Assembly: GCF_018687815.1 (NCBI RefSeq) | Contig: NZ_CP061306.1 | Span: 1,302,001 to 1,366,000 of the forward strand | Length of the DNA: 64,000 nucleotides | Source: Polynucleobacter sp. JS-JIR-II-b4 | GTDB lineage: Bacteria > Pseudomonadota > Gammaproteobacteria > Burkholderiales > Burkholderiaceae | Reading direction: 5' to 3' | Part shown: positions 51,254 to 60,718 of the stretch, in pieces | Layout of the letters: the number at the start of each line of letters is the position of its first letter | How positions within the stretch are numbered: position 1 is the stretch's first letter | Notes under the pieces: generated by a model | Seen by the model: only the letters and a program-made list of their open reading frames with translations | What the model was told of the DNA's origin: nothing | The model's database searches: none | Translations under genes and position numbers: made by a program

Positions 51254-52078
51254 TTAGATTGTCAGCCAAGCTAAAGTTGACTTGATTAAGGCTTCATCGC
51301 CTGGCTCACTCGTAAAGACTTCACCAAACCCAATCATTTCGGCCGCATCCGCAATATTGTGATGCGGACATAGCGCGCTGGCGACATTGAGATTTTGCGT
51401 GAATTGGTCTTTCATAACTTCGCCAAGATAGCGAACAGCTTCAGATGAAGTAAGTAACCAAAGTGATTTACTCAAATCCATTTCTCGCACAAGTTGCCAA
51501 GACGGATTATCAATATCCAAAGGTACGCGCGTGTAGGTTGAAATAGCTTCCACAGTTGCCCCTGCCTTTTTCAAAGTGTCAGCCAGCCAATCACGGCCAC
51601 CCTCACCTTTAAAGATCACTACTTTTTTACCCTGCCAATTCCATTTCAGGGATTGAAGCTCTTTCCACAAACCTTCGGAGTCCCAGTTTTCGTTATTTCC
51701 TGGGATGATGATGGGGGTGGGATTATCTTCCGATCCGACACCATGATTTTTCAGGGCAAGATGACTGCTGCCACCCATCACTCCAATCGGAATAATCTTC
51801 TTAGAAAAATCTTGCCAATCTCGCTCCAATAAACGCATCACACTCTCGATGGCATTAGGACTTACAAAGATGGCAAGATCTGCGTCACTCAGGGTGGTAG
51901 CGATATGGTCAGCTAAATGCCCATCCGACTTCGGAACAATCGTTAGCAAAGGCAGAGAGAGTATTTCTGGAAGACTGCGCTTTCCGACGCCGCTTGCCTC
52001 GATTGCCCTGGTGAGCACTTCAATCAATTGACGAGCCTGACCACTAGGTCTCGTGACAATGATAGTTTTAGTGCTCAT
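51254..52078 (-). CDS. hemD: Uroporphyrinogen-III synthase
   Basis: Closes hydroxymethylbilane to uroporphyrinogen III in haem synthesis. Sequence conservation is low in this family; support comes from the front TIIVTRPSGQARQLIE, the two alternating alpha/beta lobes (VSPNAIESVMRLL, then KVVIFKGEGGRDWLADTLKKAG), LTSSEAVRYLGEVM, and its place 34 bases after hemC. Length 274. Convergent with ubiC. Confidence 0.88.
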   Translation of the reverse strand: MSTKTIIVTRPSGQARQLIEVLTRAIEASGVGKRSLPEILSLPLLTIVPKSDGHLADHIATTLSDADLAIFVSPNAIESVMRLLERDWQDFSKKIIPIGVMGGSSHLALKNHGVGSEDNPTPIIIPGNNENWDSEGLWKELQSLKWNWQGKKVVIFKGEGGRDWLADTLKKAGATVEAISTYTRVPLDIDNPSWQLVREMDLSKSLWLLTSSEAVRYLGEVMKDQFTQNLNVASALCPHHNIADAAEMIGFGEVFTSEPGDEALIKSTLAWLTI

Positions 52079-52112
52079 ACTGAATGGCTGCTTTTTCTCT
52101 ATTTTTTATGTG

Positions 52113-53078
52113 TTACTTAGAAATTGTAGGAATTAAATCTGCGGCGCCTTGTGACAGTAAGTCCTTTGCCACTGCAAGGCCCAAGGCCTCCGCATCTTCA
52201 ACTGACTTCACTTGAGCGCTACCATTAGCCAAGCAAATTGCTTGGCCATCAACACTCGCTACAAAAGAGCGAATGTTCATTTGGTTCTGATCCCATACTG
52301 CGTGCGCAGCCAGCGGCACTTCACATGACCCGCCTAATTGGCGAGACACCATACGTTCAGCAGAAACAGCAAACAAAGTTGGCAAATCATTGAGTGGAGC
52401 AAGCCACTGTTTGATATTGGGGTGCTTACTTAAAGTTTCGATGCCCAAGGCACCCTGACCTGCAGCAGGAGTGTAAGGATCGTATGGCAAGTAAGCGCGA
52501 ATGCGTGACTCCAAACCCAAACGCTTCAAGCCAGCGGCTGCCAAAATGATAGCTTGATATTCACCTCGATCTAACTTGCTCATGCGGGTATCTAAGTTGC
52601 CGCGTAATGGCTGTATGGCCAAATGAGGAAACTTTGCGCGCAACACCGATTCACGTCTGAGGCTCGATGTACCCACAATGGCCCCATGAGGAAGATCCTC
52701 AAGACTGGCGTAATCATTAGAAACAAAGGCATCGCGTGCATCTTCCCTAGCCATGACGCAAGAAAGATCAAATCCCTCGGGCATCACCATTGGGACATCT
52801 TTTAAAGAATGTACCGCTAGATCGGCGCGCCCATCCTCTAGCGCGGTTTCGAGCTCTTTCACAAAAAGGCCCTTACCACCCACTTTAGAGAGGGCTCGGT
52901 CCAAAATCTGGTCCCCACGGGTGGTCATACCCAAAATCTGGACATCGCAGCCTGGATAGAGCTTTTTAAGGCAATCCCGGACATGCTCAGCCTGCCACAT
53001 AGCTAGGCGACTTTCGCGGGAGGCAATTACAAGGCGCTTTGGAGCGTCGGATGGGGAGGAATTCAGGGTTGGGGACAT
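52113..53078 (-). CDS. hemC: Porphobilinogen deaminase (hydroxymethylbilane synthase)
   Basis: Polymerises four porphobilinogens. Motifs: [15 protein letters not shown] at the start, [34 protein letters not shown], and the dipyrromethane-cofactor cysteine in [14 protein letters not shown] use the ATG at 53078 (321 residues); the longer frame would run into the divergent argH start. hemD follows, giving the common hemC-hemD unit. Confidence 0.95.
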   Translation of the reverse strand: MSPTLNSSPSDAPKRLVIASRESRLAMWQAEHVRDCLKKLYPGCDVQILGMTTRGDQILDRALSKVGGKGLFVKELETALEDGRADLAVHSLKDVPMVMPEGFDLSCVMAREDARDAFVSNDYASLEDLPHGAIVGTSSLRRESVLRAKFPHLAIQPLRGNLDTRMSKLDRGEYQAIILAAAGLKRLGLESRIRAYLPYDPYTPAAGQGALGIETLSKHPNIKQWLAPLNDLPTLFAVSAERMVSRQLGGSCEVPLAAHAVWDQNQMNIRSFVASVDGQAICLANGSAQVKSVEDAEALGLAVAKDLLSQGAADLIPTISK

Positions 53079-53109
53079 AACATTTAAAATAATCAAAGAC
53101 CTACACCAA

Positions 53110-53115
53110 TATACT
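53110..53115 (+). promoter_or_regulatory. -10 box of a probable leaderless argH promoter
   Basis: TATACT ends exactly 6 bases before the argH ATG at 53122, in the 43-base gap to hemC. No clear -35. Confidence 0.4.
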
Positions 53116-53121
53116 GTGTTT

Positions 53122-54540
53122 ATGAGCTCATCAAATAATTCCTTAGCCAACAAAGCCCAAGCTTGGTCGGCCCGTTTTGCAGAACCTGTCGACGAACTCG
53201 TTCAGCGTTATACCGCTTCTATTGGCTTTGATCAACGCTTTGCCATGGTTGATATTGCCGGCTCCCTGGCCCATGCTGAGATGCTGGCTACCCAAAAGAT
53301 CATTAGCAGCCAAGATTTGGCCGATATTCAGAAGGGTATGGCTCAAATCAAGAGTGAAATCGAGTCAGGACAATTTAATTGGCAATTAGCACTAGAAGAT
53401 GTGCACCTGAATATCGAAGCACGCTTAACCGCATTAGTAGGAGATGCTGGTAAGCGTTTGCATACCGGTCGTTCACGCAATGACCAAGTAGCAACGGATT
53501 TACGCCTATGGTTGCGTAGCAGCGTTGATGACATTGCAGTCACCCTAAAGTCTTTACGTCTTGCACTATTAGATTTAGCTGAAAAGCATGCATCCACGAT
53601 CATGCCTGGTCACACGCATTTGCAAGTTGCGCAACCGATTACATTTGGTCACCACTTGATGGCCTACTTTGAAATGTTTAGCCGTGATGCCAGTCGATTA
53701 GTAGATTTGCGTGCTCGTTTCAATCGTCTGCCTTTAGGTGCGGCAGCATTAGCCGGAACCACCTATCCGATCGATCGCGAACAAGTAGCTAAGGCCTTAG
53801 GATTTGATGGTATCTGCAATAACTCATTAGATGCCGTTTCTGATCGTGACTTTGCAATTGAGTTTTGTGCCTTCTCATCGATTTTGATGATGCACGTGTC
53901 GCGCCTATCTGAAGAACTAATCTTGTGGCTGAGCCCCCGCTTTGGCTTCATTGATTTACCAGATCGCTTCTGCACTGGTAGCTCGATCATGCCGCAAAAG
54001 AAGAATCCGGATGTTCCAGAATTAGCTCGCGGTAAGACTGGCCGCGTATATGGCGATCTGATTTCTTTGTTGACCCTAATGAAAGGTCAACCGCTGGCTT
54101 ACAACAAAGATAACCAAGAAGATAAAGAACCTTTGTTTGATGCAGTAGATACCGTGCAAGATACCTTGCGGATTTTTGCTGACATGGTCCCGCATATTGA
54201 AGTCAAAGCTGAAGTCATGAAGAAGGCTGCTGAAGAAGGTTTTGCGACAGCAACCGACTTGGCTGACTACTTGGTTAAAAAAGGCTTGGCATTCCGCGAT
54301 GCCCATGAAGCAGTCGCCCATGCAGTTAAGGCTTGCGTAGGTAGAAACTGCATGCTCACTGATCTCAGTCTTTCTGAGTTGCGTTTTGCATGCGGTTTAG
54401 ATAACCGCCCCGAACTCATTAGCGATGATGTGTTTGTCTTGCTCACCGTTGATGGCTCAGTGCAATCACGCCAACATGCTGGTGGTACCGCCCCCGCCCA
54501 AGTACTTGCTGCTATTAAACGGGGTCGTGCAGACCTCTAA
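53122..54540 (+). CDS. argH: Argininosuccinate lyase
   Basis: Last step of arginine synthesis. Motifs: [19 protein letters not shown] near 115 (substrate binding), [12 protein letters not shown] with the catalytic His, and the family signature [16 protein letters not shown] near 285. It has 472 residues from ATG 53122; a GTG two codons upstream overlaps the promoter. Leaderless arrangement as for trxB and pdxH. The TRAP permease genes start 5 bases after its stop and are probably in the same transcript. Confidence 0.96.
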   Translation: MSSSNNSLANKAQAWSARFAEPVDELVQRYTASIGFDQRFAMVDIAGSLAHAEMLATQKIISSQDLADIQKGMAQIKSEIESGQFNWQLALEDVHLNIEARLTALVGDAGKRLHTGRSRNDQVATDLRLWLRSSVDDIAVTLKSLRLALLDLAEKHASTIMPGHTHLQVAQPITFGHHLMAYFEMFSRDASRLVDLRARFNRLPLGAAALAGTTYPIDREQVAKALGFDGICNNSLDAVSDRDFAIEFCAFSSILMMHVSRLSEELILWLSPRFGFIDLPDRFCTGSSIMPQKKNPDVPELARGKTGRVYGDLISLLTLMKGQPLAYNKDNQEDKEPLFDAVDTVQDTLRIFADMVPHIEVKAEVMKKAAEEGFATATDLADYLVKKGLAFRDAHEAVAHAVKACVGRNCMLTDLSLSELRFACGLDNRPELISDDVFVLLTVDGSVQSRQHAGGTAPAQVLAAIKRGRADL

Positions 54541-54545
54541 AGTGC

Positions 54546-55097
54546 ATGGGGTTTTGGTCCAAACTCTCTGCAGGCATTGATCGTGTAAACCAGCTTCTGG
54601 GTAAGGCAGCCAGCATCATGATTTTGCTGTCTTGCATAGTGTCAGCGCTCAATGCCCTACTCCGCTACGGATTGGATGTCAGTAACAACTGGCCACTAGA
54701 ACTGCAATGGTATCTCTTTGCCGCAGCCGTTATGCTTGGTGCTTCCTACACCCTCAAACGCAATGAACATGTTCGCGTAGATTTAATTTACTCACAGCTT
54801 TCTGATCGTGGGTGCTTGTGGGTTGATCTTTTTGGCTTGGTGTTCTTTTTAATGCCAGCCTGTCTCTTATTTGCTTGGCTCTCTTGGACGACACTCTTTT
54901 ACCCATCATGGTTGGTCATGGAGCATTCACTGAACTCTGGTGGCTTAGCGCGTTACCCCATTAAGTTTGTAGTGCCCTTTGGGTTTTTGATGCTGAGCCT
55001 GCAAGGTGTTTCAGAAATCATTAAGCGTATCGGTGCTTTGCAGGGCAAAACAACCCTCCCGGCCGAAGACCTTCATTACGAAAAGCCGATGCAATGA
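54546..55097 (+). CDS. TRAP transporter small permease (DctQ type)
   Basis: A 183-residue membrane subunit with four hydrophobic segments (about 20-40, 55-72, 95-120, 140-160) and the DctQ pattern LLRYGLDVSNNWPLELQWYLFAA, read in two parts, and YTLKRNEHVRVDLI. With DctM it forms a Na+-coupled importer for organic acids that needs a periplasmic binding protein. No such DctP/TAXI gene is in the window. It overlaps the DctM gene by four bases. Confidence 0.9.
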   Translation: MGFWSKLSAGIDRVNQLLGKAASIMILLSCIVSALNALLRYGLDVSNNWPLELQWYLFAAAVMLGASYTLKRNEHVRVDLIYSQLSDRGCLWVDLFGLVFFLMPACLLFAWLSWTTLFYPSWLVMEHSLNSGGLARYPIKFVVPFGFLMLSLQGVSEIIKRIGALQGKTTLPAEDLHYEKPMQ

Positions 55098-56626
55098 TTC
55101 CATTAGAGTGGATGCCGCCCTTGATGTTTGGTGGACTAATCGTCTTTATGTTGATCGGCTTTCCGGTTGCATTCTCTTTAATGGCTGCGGGATTATTTTT
55201 CTCAGCCATTGCTATTAGCGAGGGTTTCTTTGGCATCCCATTTTTGCAAGCCATTCCGCAGCGCATCTTTGGCAGCGTGCTCGCCAATGATCTACTGCTA
55301 GCCATTCCCTTCTTCACTTTCATGGGCGCCATTTTAGAGCGCTGTGGTCTCGCAGAAGAAATGCTCGATTCGATGGGCCAACTGTTTGGGCGCGTACGTG
55401 GCGGCCTTGGTTACTCTGTCATCATCGTTGGATTTATCTTGGGCGCTATCACTGGCACTGTAGCTGCTCAGGTGATCGCTATGGCGATGATTTCTTTACC
55501 GGTAATGATGCGTTACGGCTACAACATGCGCTACGCTACGGGCGTTTTAGCAGCCTCTGGGACCATTACGCAGTTAGTACCCCCATCATTAGTATTGATT
55601 GTGCTGGCAGACCAACTCAAAACACAAAGCGGCAGTGCGGATGTGGGCAGCATGTATCTCGGCGCATGGGGTCCATCGCTTTTGCAGATCGCCCTCTTTG
55701 CCCTGTATACCTTCTTCCTGAGTCGCGTTCGCCCCGACTATCTACCGCCAGTACCAGAGGGCGCCCTCACACTTAAAGGCTGGGCGCTTTGGAAAAAATG
55801 CCTCATGGGGATCATCCCATCAGCGGTCCTGATCTTCCTGGTTCTGGGTACCATCATGACTGGCATTGCCACGCCCACAGAATCTGGTGCCATGGGTGCA
55901 ATGGGCGCACTTCTTCTCGCTTGGCTGCGCCGTGCAAGCATCCCCAATCTCAAGGGATTGGTACAAGAAGCTTATCAAAACACCATGCGTATTACTGCCA
56001 TGGTGGTGTTCATCCTCATTGGATCAACTTGCTTCTCTGTTGTCTTTCAGGGGGTGGATGGTGGCTTCTGGGTTGAGGAACTCTTCTCGAGCCTTCCTGG
56101 TGGTTGGATTGGATTCTTAATCGTTGTGAATTTGTTTGTTTTCTTTTTGGCCTTTTTCTTAGACTTCTTCGAAATCGCCTTCATTGTTGTGCCAATGTTG
56201 GCACCAGTAGCAGTGAAATTACTCTCACCGGTATTACTCGATTCCATGAATGGCAATCCTCAAGCAGCAGCCAGTGCAGCACTAGTGTGGTTTGGGGTCA
56301 TGCTTTGTGTGAATATGCAGACTTCTTTTATGCATCCCCCTTTTGGCTTTGCCCTCTTCTACCTGAGAGGCGTAGCGCCCAAAGAGGTGAAGAGTAGTGA
56401 TATCTACTGGGGCGCACTCCCCTGGGTAGGTCTGCAGCTAGTGATGGTCGTGCTGGTGATGGCCTTCCCCGCGCTGGTAACAACACTCTTAGATAAGCCT
56501 GCTGCTGTGATCGAGAGCAAAGACTTTAATTTCACAGGGGGCGAAGAGGGTAAGCCAGAAGCACCATCAACGAAGACGGATGAGGATACTCCTGTAACAT
56601 TTCAGTTAGATAAACCGATTAAATAA
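55094..56626 (+). CDS. TRAP transporter large permease (DctM type)
   Basis: A 510-residue transport subunit with about 12-13 hydrophobic segments. DctM marks: AIPFFTFMGAILERCGLAEEML near 75-95 (two motifs), GTVAAQVIAMAMISLPVMMRYGY, and PPSLVLIVLADQ. The C-terminus carries a 45-residue charged, Pro/Thr/Glu-rich extension beyond the usual end (about 425-440 in many members), of unknown purpose. Substrate cannot be inferred. Confidence 0.92.
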   Translation: MIPLEWMPPLMFGGLIVFMLIGFPVAFSLMAAGLFFSAIAISEGFFGIPFLQAIPQRIFGSVLANDLLLAIPFFTFMGAILERCGLAEEMLDSMGQLFGRVRGGLGYSVIIVGFILGAITGTVAAQVIAMAMISLPVMMRYGYNMRYATGVLAASGTITQLVPPSLVLIVLADQLKTQSGSADVGSMYLGAWGPSLLQIALFALYTFFLSRVRPDYLPPVPEGALTLKGWALWKKCLMGIIPSAVLIFLVLGTIMTGIATPTESGAMGAMGALLLAWLRRASIPNLKGLVQEAYQNTMRITAMVVFILIGSTCFSVVFQGVDGGFWVEELFSSLPGGWIGFLIVVNLFVFFLAFFLDFFEIAFIVVPMLAPVAVKLLSPVLLDSMNGNPQAAASAALVWFGVMLCVNMQTSFMHPPFGFALFYLRGVAPKEVKSSDIYWGALPWVGLQLVMVVLVMAFPALVTTLLDKPAAVIESKDFNFTGGEEGKPEAPSTKTDEDTPVTFQLDKPIK

Positions 56627-56870
56627 AAACTAATCGCGTCAATATTTCTTTTTCTTGCCATTTAAATATTGGGCAATGGATAAGCTAAGATGCCTAGCAT
56701 TTGCTGGCCACCTCAATAGATTTAAGGTCTCCGTCATACCCTTATCAGCATGCGTAGAGTTTAGAGGATGGCCTAATAAAAATTTTGGTACGCGTTTCTT
56801 GCCCATTAAAATCTCACTCTTTCAAAATAATTATTAAGCAAGATACAGTACCGTTTTTAGATCGGCAAAT
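56627..56870. other. Intergenic stretch with no gene seen
   Basis: Between the DctM gene and the terminator of the decarboxylase gene. I found no RNA, no ribosome binding site with a convincing frame, and no repeat. A 60-residue open frame at 56655-56837 has neither a start site signal nor a recognisable protein. Confidence 0.5.
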
Positions 56871-56900
56871 AAAAAAATGCCCTGAAATTTTCAGGGCATT
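56871..56900 (-). terminator. Terminator after the decarboxylase gene
   Basis: Ten-base arms AATGCCCTGA and TCAGGGCATT with a 5-base loop, followed on the minus strand by seven T. It starts 20 bases after the stop. Confidence 0.92.
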
Positions 56901-56920
56901 AGCTCAACTAAGAGGTGAGA

Positions 56921-59188
56921 TTAAAGGGTGATGTCCCGCCCTTGCCTGACACAATCGACGTAATACTCACTCTTACCATCGATACTGGCTTTAACGAGCC
57001 CATGAATATCCGTCTCAAATCCAGGGAACTTCTCATTAAAGTCTCTAGCGAAGTAGAGATAGTCAATGATGCGTTTGTTAAAGCGTTCACCCGGAATCAG
57101 AAGCGGAATGCCTGGAGGATATGGAGTAACCAACATGGCTGTTACGCGCCCCTCTAATTGGTCAAGCGGCACACGATCCACTTCTTTGTGTGCCATCTTC
57201 GCCCATGCCTCTGAAGGCATCATGGCTGGAACCATATCTGAGGTGTACATCTCAGTAGTCATGCGCGCTACATTGCGGCTCTTATAGAACTCATGAATTT
57301 GCTGACAAATATCTTTTAAGCCAACGCGCTCATATCGTGGATGTTTAGCGACAAACTCAGGCAATACTTTCCAGAGTGGCGCATTCTTATCAAAGTGATC
57401 CTTGAATTGCTGCAACTCTGTTACGAGCGTGTTCCAACGACCTTTGGTAATACCGATCGTGAACATGATGAAGAATGAGTAGAGACCGCACTTCTCCACG
57501 ATCACGCCATGCTCAGCAAGATACTTTGTCACGATGCTCGCTGGAATGCCCATAGAGCCAAAGTTGCCCTCAATATCCAAACCAGGCGTAACCACTGTAG
57601 CCTTAATAGGATCAAGCATGTTGAAGTCTTTGGCCAATTTGCCAAAATCATGCCAAGCAGCAGAGGGTTCCAATACCCAATCTGAACGCTCGCCAATACC
57701 TTCTTCGGCCAAATGATCTGGGCCCCAAACCTTGAACCACCAGTCAGCCCCAAACTTATCATCCACCTCGCGCATGGCGCGGCGGAAGTCCATTGCTTCA
57801 GCAATAGACTCTTCAACCAAGGTTGTGCCGCCAGGAGACTCCATCATGGCCGCAGAAACATCGCATGAAGCAATAATGGCGTACTGAGGGCTGGTAGACG
57901 TATGCATTAAATAAGCTTCATTGAAGCAATCTCGATCCAGCTTAGTATCTTCAGCATCCTGCACTAATACCTGCGATGCTTGGGATAAACCAGCCAGCAA
58001 CTTGTGAGTGGACTGAGTTGCAAACATCAAACTCTTCTTGGTGCGCTTACGATCTGAACCAATGGCATGCATATCCTTGTAGAAAGGATGGAATGCGGCA
58101 TGTGGCAACCAAGCTTCATCAAAATGCAATGAATCTACTTTGCCATCAAGCATCTCTTTAATCATTTCAACGTTGTAAACGATGCCATCGTAAGTGCTTT
58201 GCGTCAGCGTCATTACACGAGGTACAACATTCTTATCTTTGATGAACGGATTAGCATCAATTTTCTTCTTAATGTTTTTCCATTCGAACTCTTCCTTCGG
58301 AATCGGGCCAATAATGCCCAAGTGATTACGAGTAGGCATCAAGAAGATGGGAATCGCGCCCATCATGGTGATGGAATGAATCACAGACTTATGACAATTG
58401 CGGTCAACCAAGACCACGTCGCCAGGAGCAACCGTAGAGTGCCAAACAATCTTGTTTGAAGTCGATGTGCCGTTAGTAACGAAGAACAAATGGTCTGCAT
58501 TGAAGATGCGTGCTGCATTGCGCTCGCTCTGTAGCACTGGGCCCGTATGGTCCAGAAGCTGACCCAACTCCTCCACGGCGTTACAGACGTCAGCGCGCAA
58601 CATATTCTCGCCAAAGAATTGGTGGAACATTCTGCCTACTGGGCTCTTTAAGAAAGCAACGCCACCAGAGTGGCCCGGGCAATGCCAAGAATAAGAACCT
58701 TCAGAGGCATAGTTGGTTAATGCACGGAAAAATGGTGGCGCCAATGAATCTAAATACACCTTGGCTTCACGAATAATATGACGTGCCACAAATTCTGGAG
58801 TGTCTTCATTCATATGAATGAAACCGTGTAGCTCACGCAAGATATCATTAGGCATGTGACGTGAGGTGCGTGTCTCGCCATACAAGAAGATGGGAATATC
58901 TTCATTACGCTTACGTACTTCAGTAATAAAGGCACGCAAATTATTCAGAGCTGGAAGATCATTATCTTCAGAGTCAGAATCAAACTCTTCATCATCGATC
59001 GAGACGATAAATGAGGATGCACGAGAAGCTTGCTGAGCAAACGAAGTCAGATCACCATAGCTAGTTAAGCCAATAACCTCCATACCTTCATTCTCAATCG
59101 CCTCGGCGAGGTCACGAATTCCCGAGCCCGAAATATTTTCGGAGCGGAAGTCTTCATCAATAATGATGATTGGAAAACGAAATTTCAT
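56921..59188 (-). CDS. Biodegradative Orn/Lys/Arg decarboxylase
   Basis: PLP enzyme of the fold-III family (AdiA/CadA/SpeF), 755 residues. The N-terminal wing (about 1-130) is receiver-like (PIIIIDEDFRSENISG). The PLP domain holds WHCPGHSGGVAF, LHFDEAWLPHAAF and the PLP-binding lysine in TQSTHKLLAGLSQAS. The small C-terminal domain ends with TPYPPGIPLLIPGERF. Which amino acid is used is not clear; the family members that resemble it most in layout are arginine or lysine enzymes. Its start overlaps the stop of the KirBac gene by four bases. Confidence 0.92.
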   Translation of the reverse strand: MKFRFPIIIIDEDFRSENISGSGIRDLAEAIENEGMEVIGLTSYGDLTSFAQQASRASSFIVSIDDEEFDSDSEDNDLPALNNLRAFITEVRKRNEDIPIFLYGETRTSRHMPNDILRELHGFIHMNEDTPEFVARHIIREAKVYLDSLAPPFFRALTNYASEGSYSWHCPGHSGGVAFLKSPVGRMFHQFFGENMLRADVCNAVEELGQLLDHTGPVLQSERNAARIFNADHLFFVTNGTSTSNKIVWHSTVAPGDVVLVDRNCHKSVIHSITMMGAIPIFLMPTRNHLGIIGPIPKEEFEWKNIKKKIDANPFIKDKNVVPRVMTLTQSTYDGIVYNVEMIKEMLDGKVDSLHFDEAWLPHAAFHPFYKDMHAIGSDRKRTKKSLMFATQSTHKLLAGLSQASQVLVQDAEDTKLDRDCFNEAYLMHTSTSPQYAIIASCDVSAAMMESPGGTTLVEESIAEAMDFRRAMREVDDKFGADWWFKVWGPDHLAEEGIGERSDWVLEPSAAWHDFGKLAKDFNMLDPIKATVVTPGLDIEGNFGSMGIPASIVTKYLAEHGVIVEKCGLYSFFIMFTIGITKGRWNTLVTELQQFKDHFDKNAPLWKVLPEFVAKHPRYERVGLKDICQQIHEFYKSRNVARMTTEMYTSDMVPAMMPSEAWAKMAHKEVDRVPLDQLEGRVTAMLVTPYPPGIPLLIPGERFNKRIIDYLYFARDFNEKFPGFETDIHGLVKASIDGKSEYYVDCVRQGRDITL

Positions 59189-60099
59189 AAAAACTCTCCT
59201 GCTAATTTATCCGAGACATTCGGAACCCACTTCTCAAAGTTGGCTAGATCTATTATCCGACTGCCATCTGACGAAACCGTGACTATATCGACAAAAGTCG
59301 CATTTTGCTGCACATCTCTAGGTAAGTAAACATGGCGGGCATAGACTTGATTGGCCAAGCTCTCGTGATACCCCGTAAAGGTAATTAAAAGGTGCCAATG
59401 ACCATTCAATTCCGCTTTACCCAAGAAATCTTTTAGCGGGCTTGCCTCATCCACACTATGCATCGCTGTCCAGGTCAAGGAAAAGACCGGGCTCTCTGAG
59501 CGATGGAGCTGCAATTCAACGGATCGACGATAGCGCTCACCCTCGCTTGTCATGCTTTCTGCGATAAGCCATAGTCGCAGTTGCGCCTCCACAATATGGG
59601 AGCTGCGATCATTGGCCACACGGAACTTAAATGTTTTTACGCCGTCATGGTTACCAACCACAGCCACTTTAGAGAAACGTATGCCTGCGGTAGGCCTAGT
59701 AAAACGCGCAAAAGCTAAACCCGTAGTCAGCGCAGAGTAAACAATTCCAAAGAACGCCTCAAAAGTCACAATCGCATTAGGCCAGCTACCAGTAGGCGTC
59801 ATGCGACCATAGCCAATGGTTGCCATCGTTTGAACGCTAAAGAAAAAGACATCTAACAATGAGCCTGGTCTGGCATTAGTAATGGCGCCATCCCCACATG
59901 CCATATAAGCAAAAGCAAATAAAAGGTTTGTCCCAAGATATACAAAGACAACAAGCAACATAAAGCTAGTCCAGGTGGTACCTAGTAGCCAATGGTAGAA
60001 ATTATTTTCTGGTCGCGCCATTTCTGAGCGCGAGAGTGTGGCGCGATATTCTTCTAGATTAATCCGCGATGGACGGCGATTAAATAGAAATTTACGCAC
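59185..60099 (-). CDS. Inward-rectifier potassium channel (KirBac)
   Basis: A 304-residue prokaryotic Kir channel. The slide helix and TM1 (about 40-68) precede the pore helix and the selectivity filter TIGYG in VQTMATIGYGRMTP (about 96). TM2 spans about 107-130, and a cytoplasmic immunoglobulin-like domain fills the rest (FKFRVANDRSSHIVEAQLRL). Start is GTG at 60099, 12 bases after the dcd stop. The gene is translationally coupled to the decarboxylase downstream, an uncommon partnership that suggests a shared role in pH or polyamine/cation balance. Confidence 0.92.
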   Translation of the reverse strand: MRKFLFNRRPSRINLEEYRATLSRSEMARPENNFYHWLLGTTWTSFMLLVVFVYLGTNLLFAFAYMACGDGAITNARPGSLLDVFFFSVQTMATIGYGRMTPTGSWPNAIVTFEAFFGIVYSALTTGLAFARFTRPTAGIRFSKVAVVGNHDGVKTFKFRVANDRSSHIVEAQLRLWLIAESMTSEGERYRRSVELQLHRSESPVFSLTWTAMHSVDEASPLKDFLGKAELNGHWHLLITFTGYHESLANQVYARHVYLPRDVQQNATFVDIVTVSSDGSRIIDLANFEKWVPNVSDKLAGEFL

Positions 60100-60111
60100 T
60101 GCCGTTATGGC

Positions 60112-60678
60112 TTAGGTCTTAGGCAGGGTAACGCCCCGCTGACCTTGATACTTACCACCGCGATCTTTGTATGATGTTCCACACACTTCATCACTCTCAA
60201 AGAAGAGTACTTGCGCACATCCTTCACCCGCATAAATTTTGGCAGGCAATGGTGTTGTGTTTGAAAACTCTAGAGTGACATAACCTTCCCACTCAGGCTC
60301 AAATGGCGTGACGTTCACAATAATGCCGCAGCGAGCATACGTACTCTTACCAACGCAGACGGTTAATACGCTGCGTGGAATCTTGAAGTACTCAACGGTT
60401 CTTGCCAATGCAAAAGAGTTTGGTGGAATGATGCAAACATCACCCTTGAAGTCGACGAATGATTGTTCATCGAAATTCTTCGGATCAACAATGGTGCTAT
60501 TGATATTCGTAAAGATTTTAAATTCGTCCGCGCAACGAATGTCATAGCCATAGCTTGAAGTGCCATAACTTACAATTTTGTTACCGGCGGCGTCTTGGCG
60601 AACTTGCCCAGGTTCGAATGGGCTGATCATGCCTTGCTCGCCCATGCGGCGGATCCAGTGGTCTGATTTAATAGTCAT
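60112..60678 (-). CDS. dcd: dCTP deaminase
   Basis: Deaminates dCTP to dUTP for thymidylate synthesis. A 188-residue trimer-type dUTPase fold with [17 protein letters not shown], the active-site region [35 protein letters not shown] (several adjoining motifs, with catalytic Glu), and the C-terminal [18 protein letters not shown]. The first gene of a possible dcd-kir-decarboxylase unit. Confidence 0.96.
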   Translation of the reverse strand: MTIKSDHWIRRMGEQGMISPFEPGQVRQDAAGNKIVSYGTSSYGYDIRCADEFKIFTNINSTIVDPKNFDEQSFVDFKGDVCIIPPNSFALARTVEYFKIPRSVLTVCVGKSTYARCGIIVNVTPFEPEWEGYVTLEFSNTTPLPAKIYAGEGCAQVLFFESDEVCGTSYKDRGGKYQGQRGVTLPKT

Positions 60679-60718
60679 GACCGAATTGTAAAACCTTCGC
60701 TCTCACCTGCTGACGAAT

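Noticed and set aside
56655-56837. A 60-residue frame downstream of the DctM gene
   Set aside because: No ribosome binding site, no promoter and no recognisable protein features.
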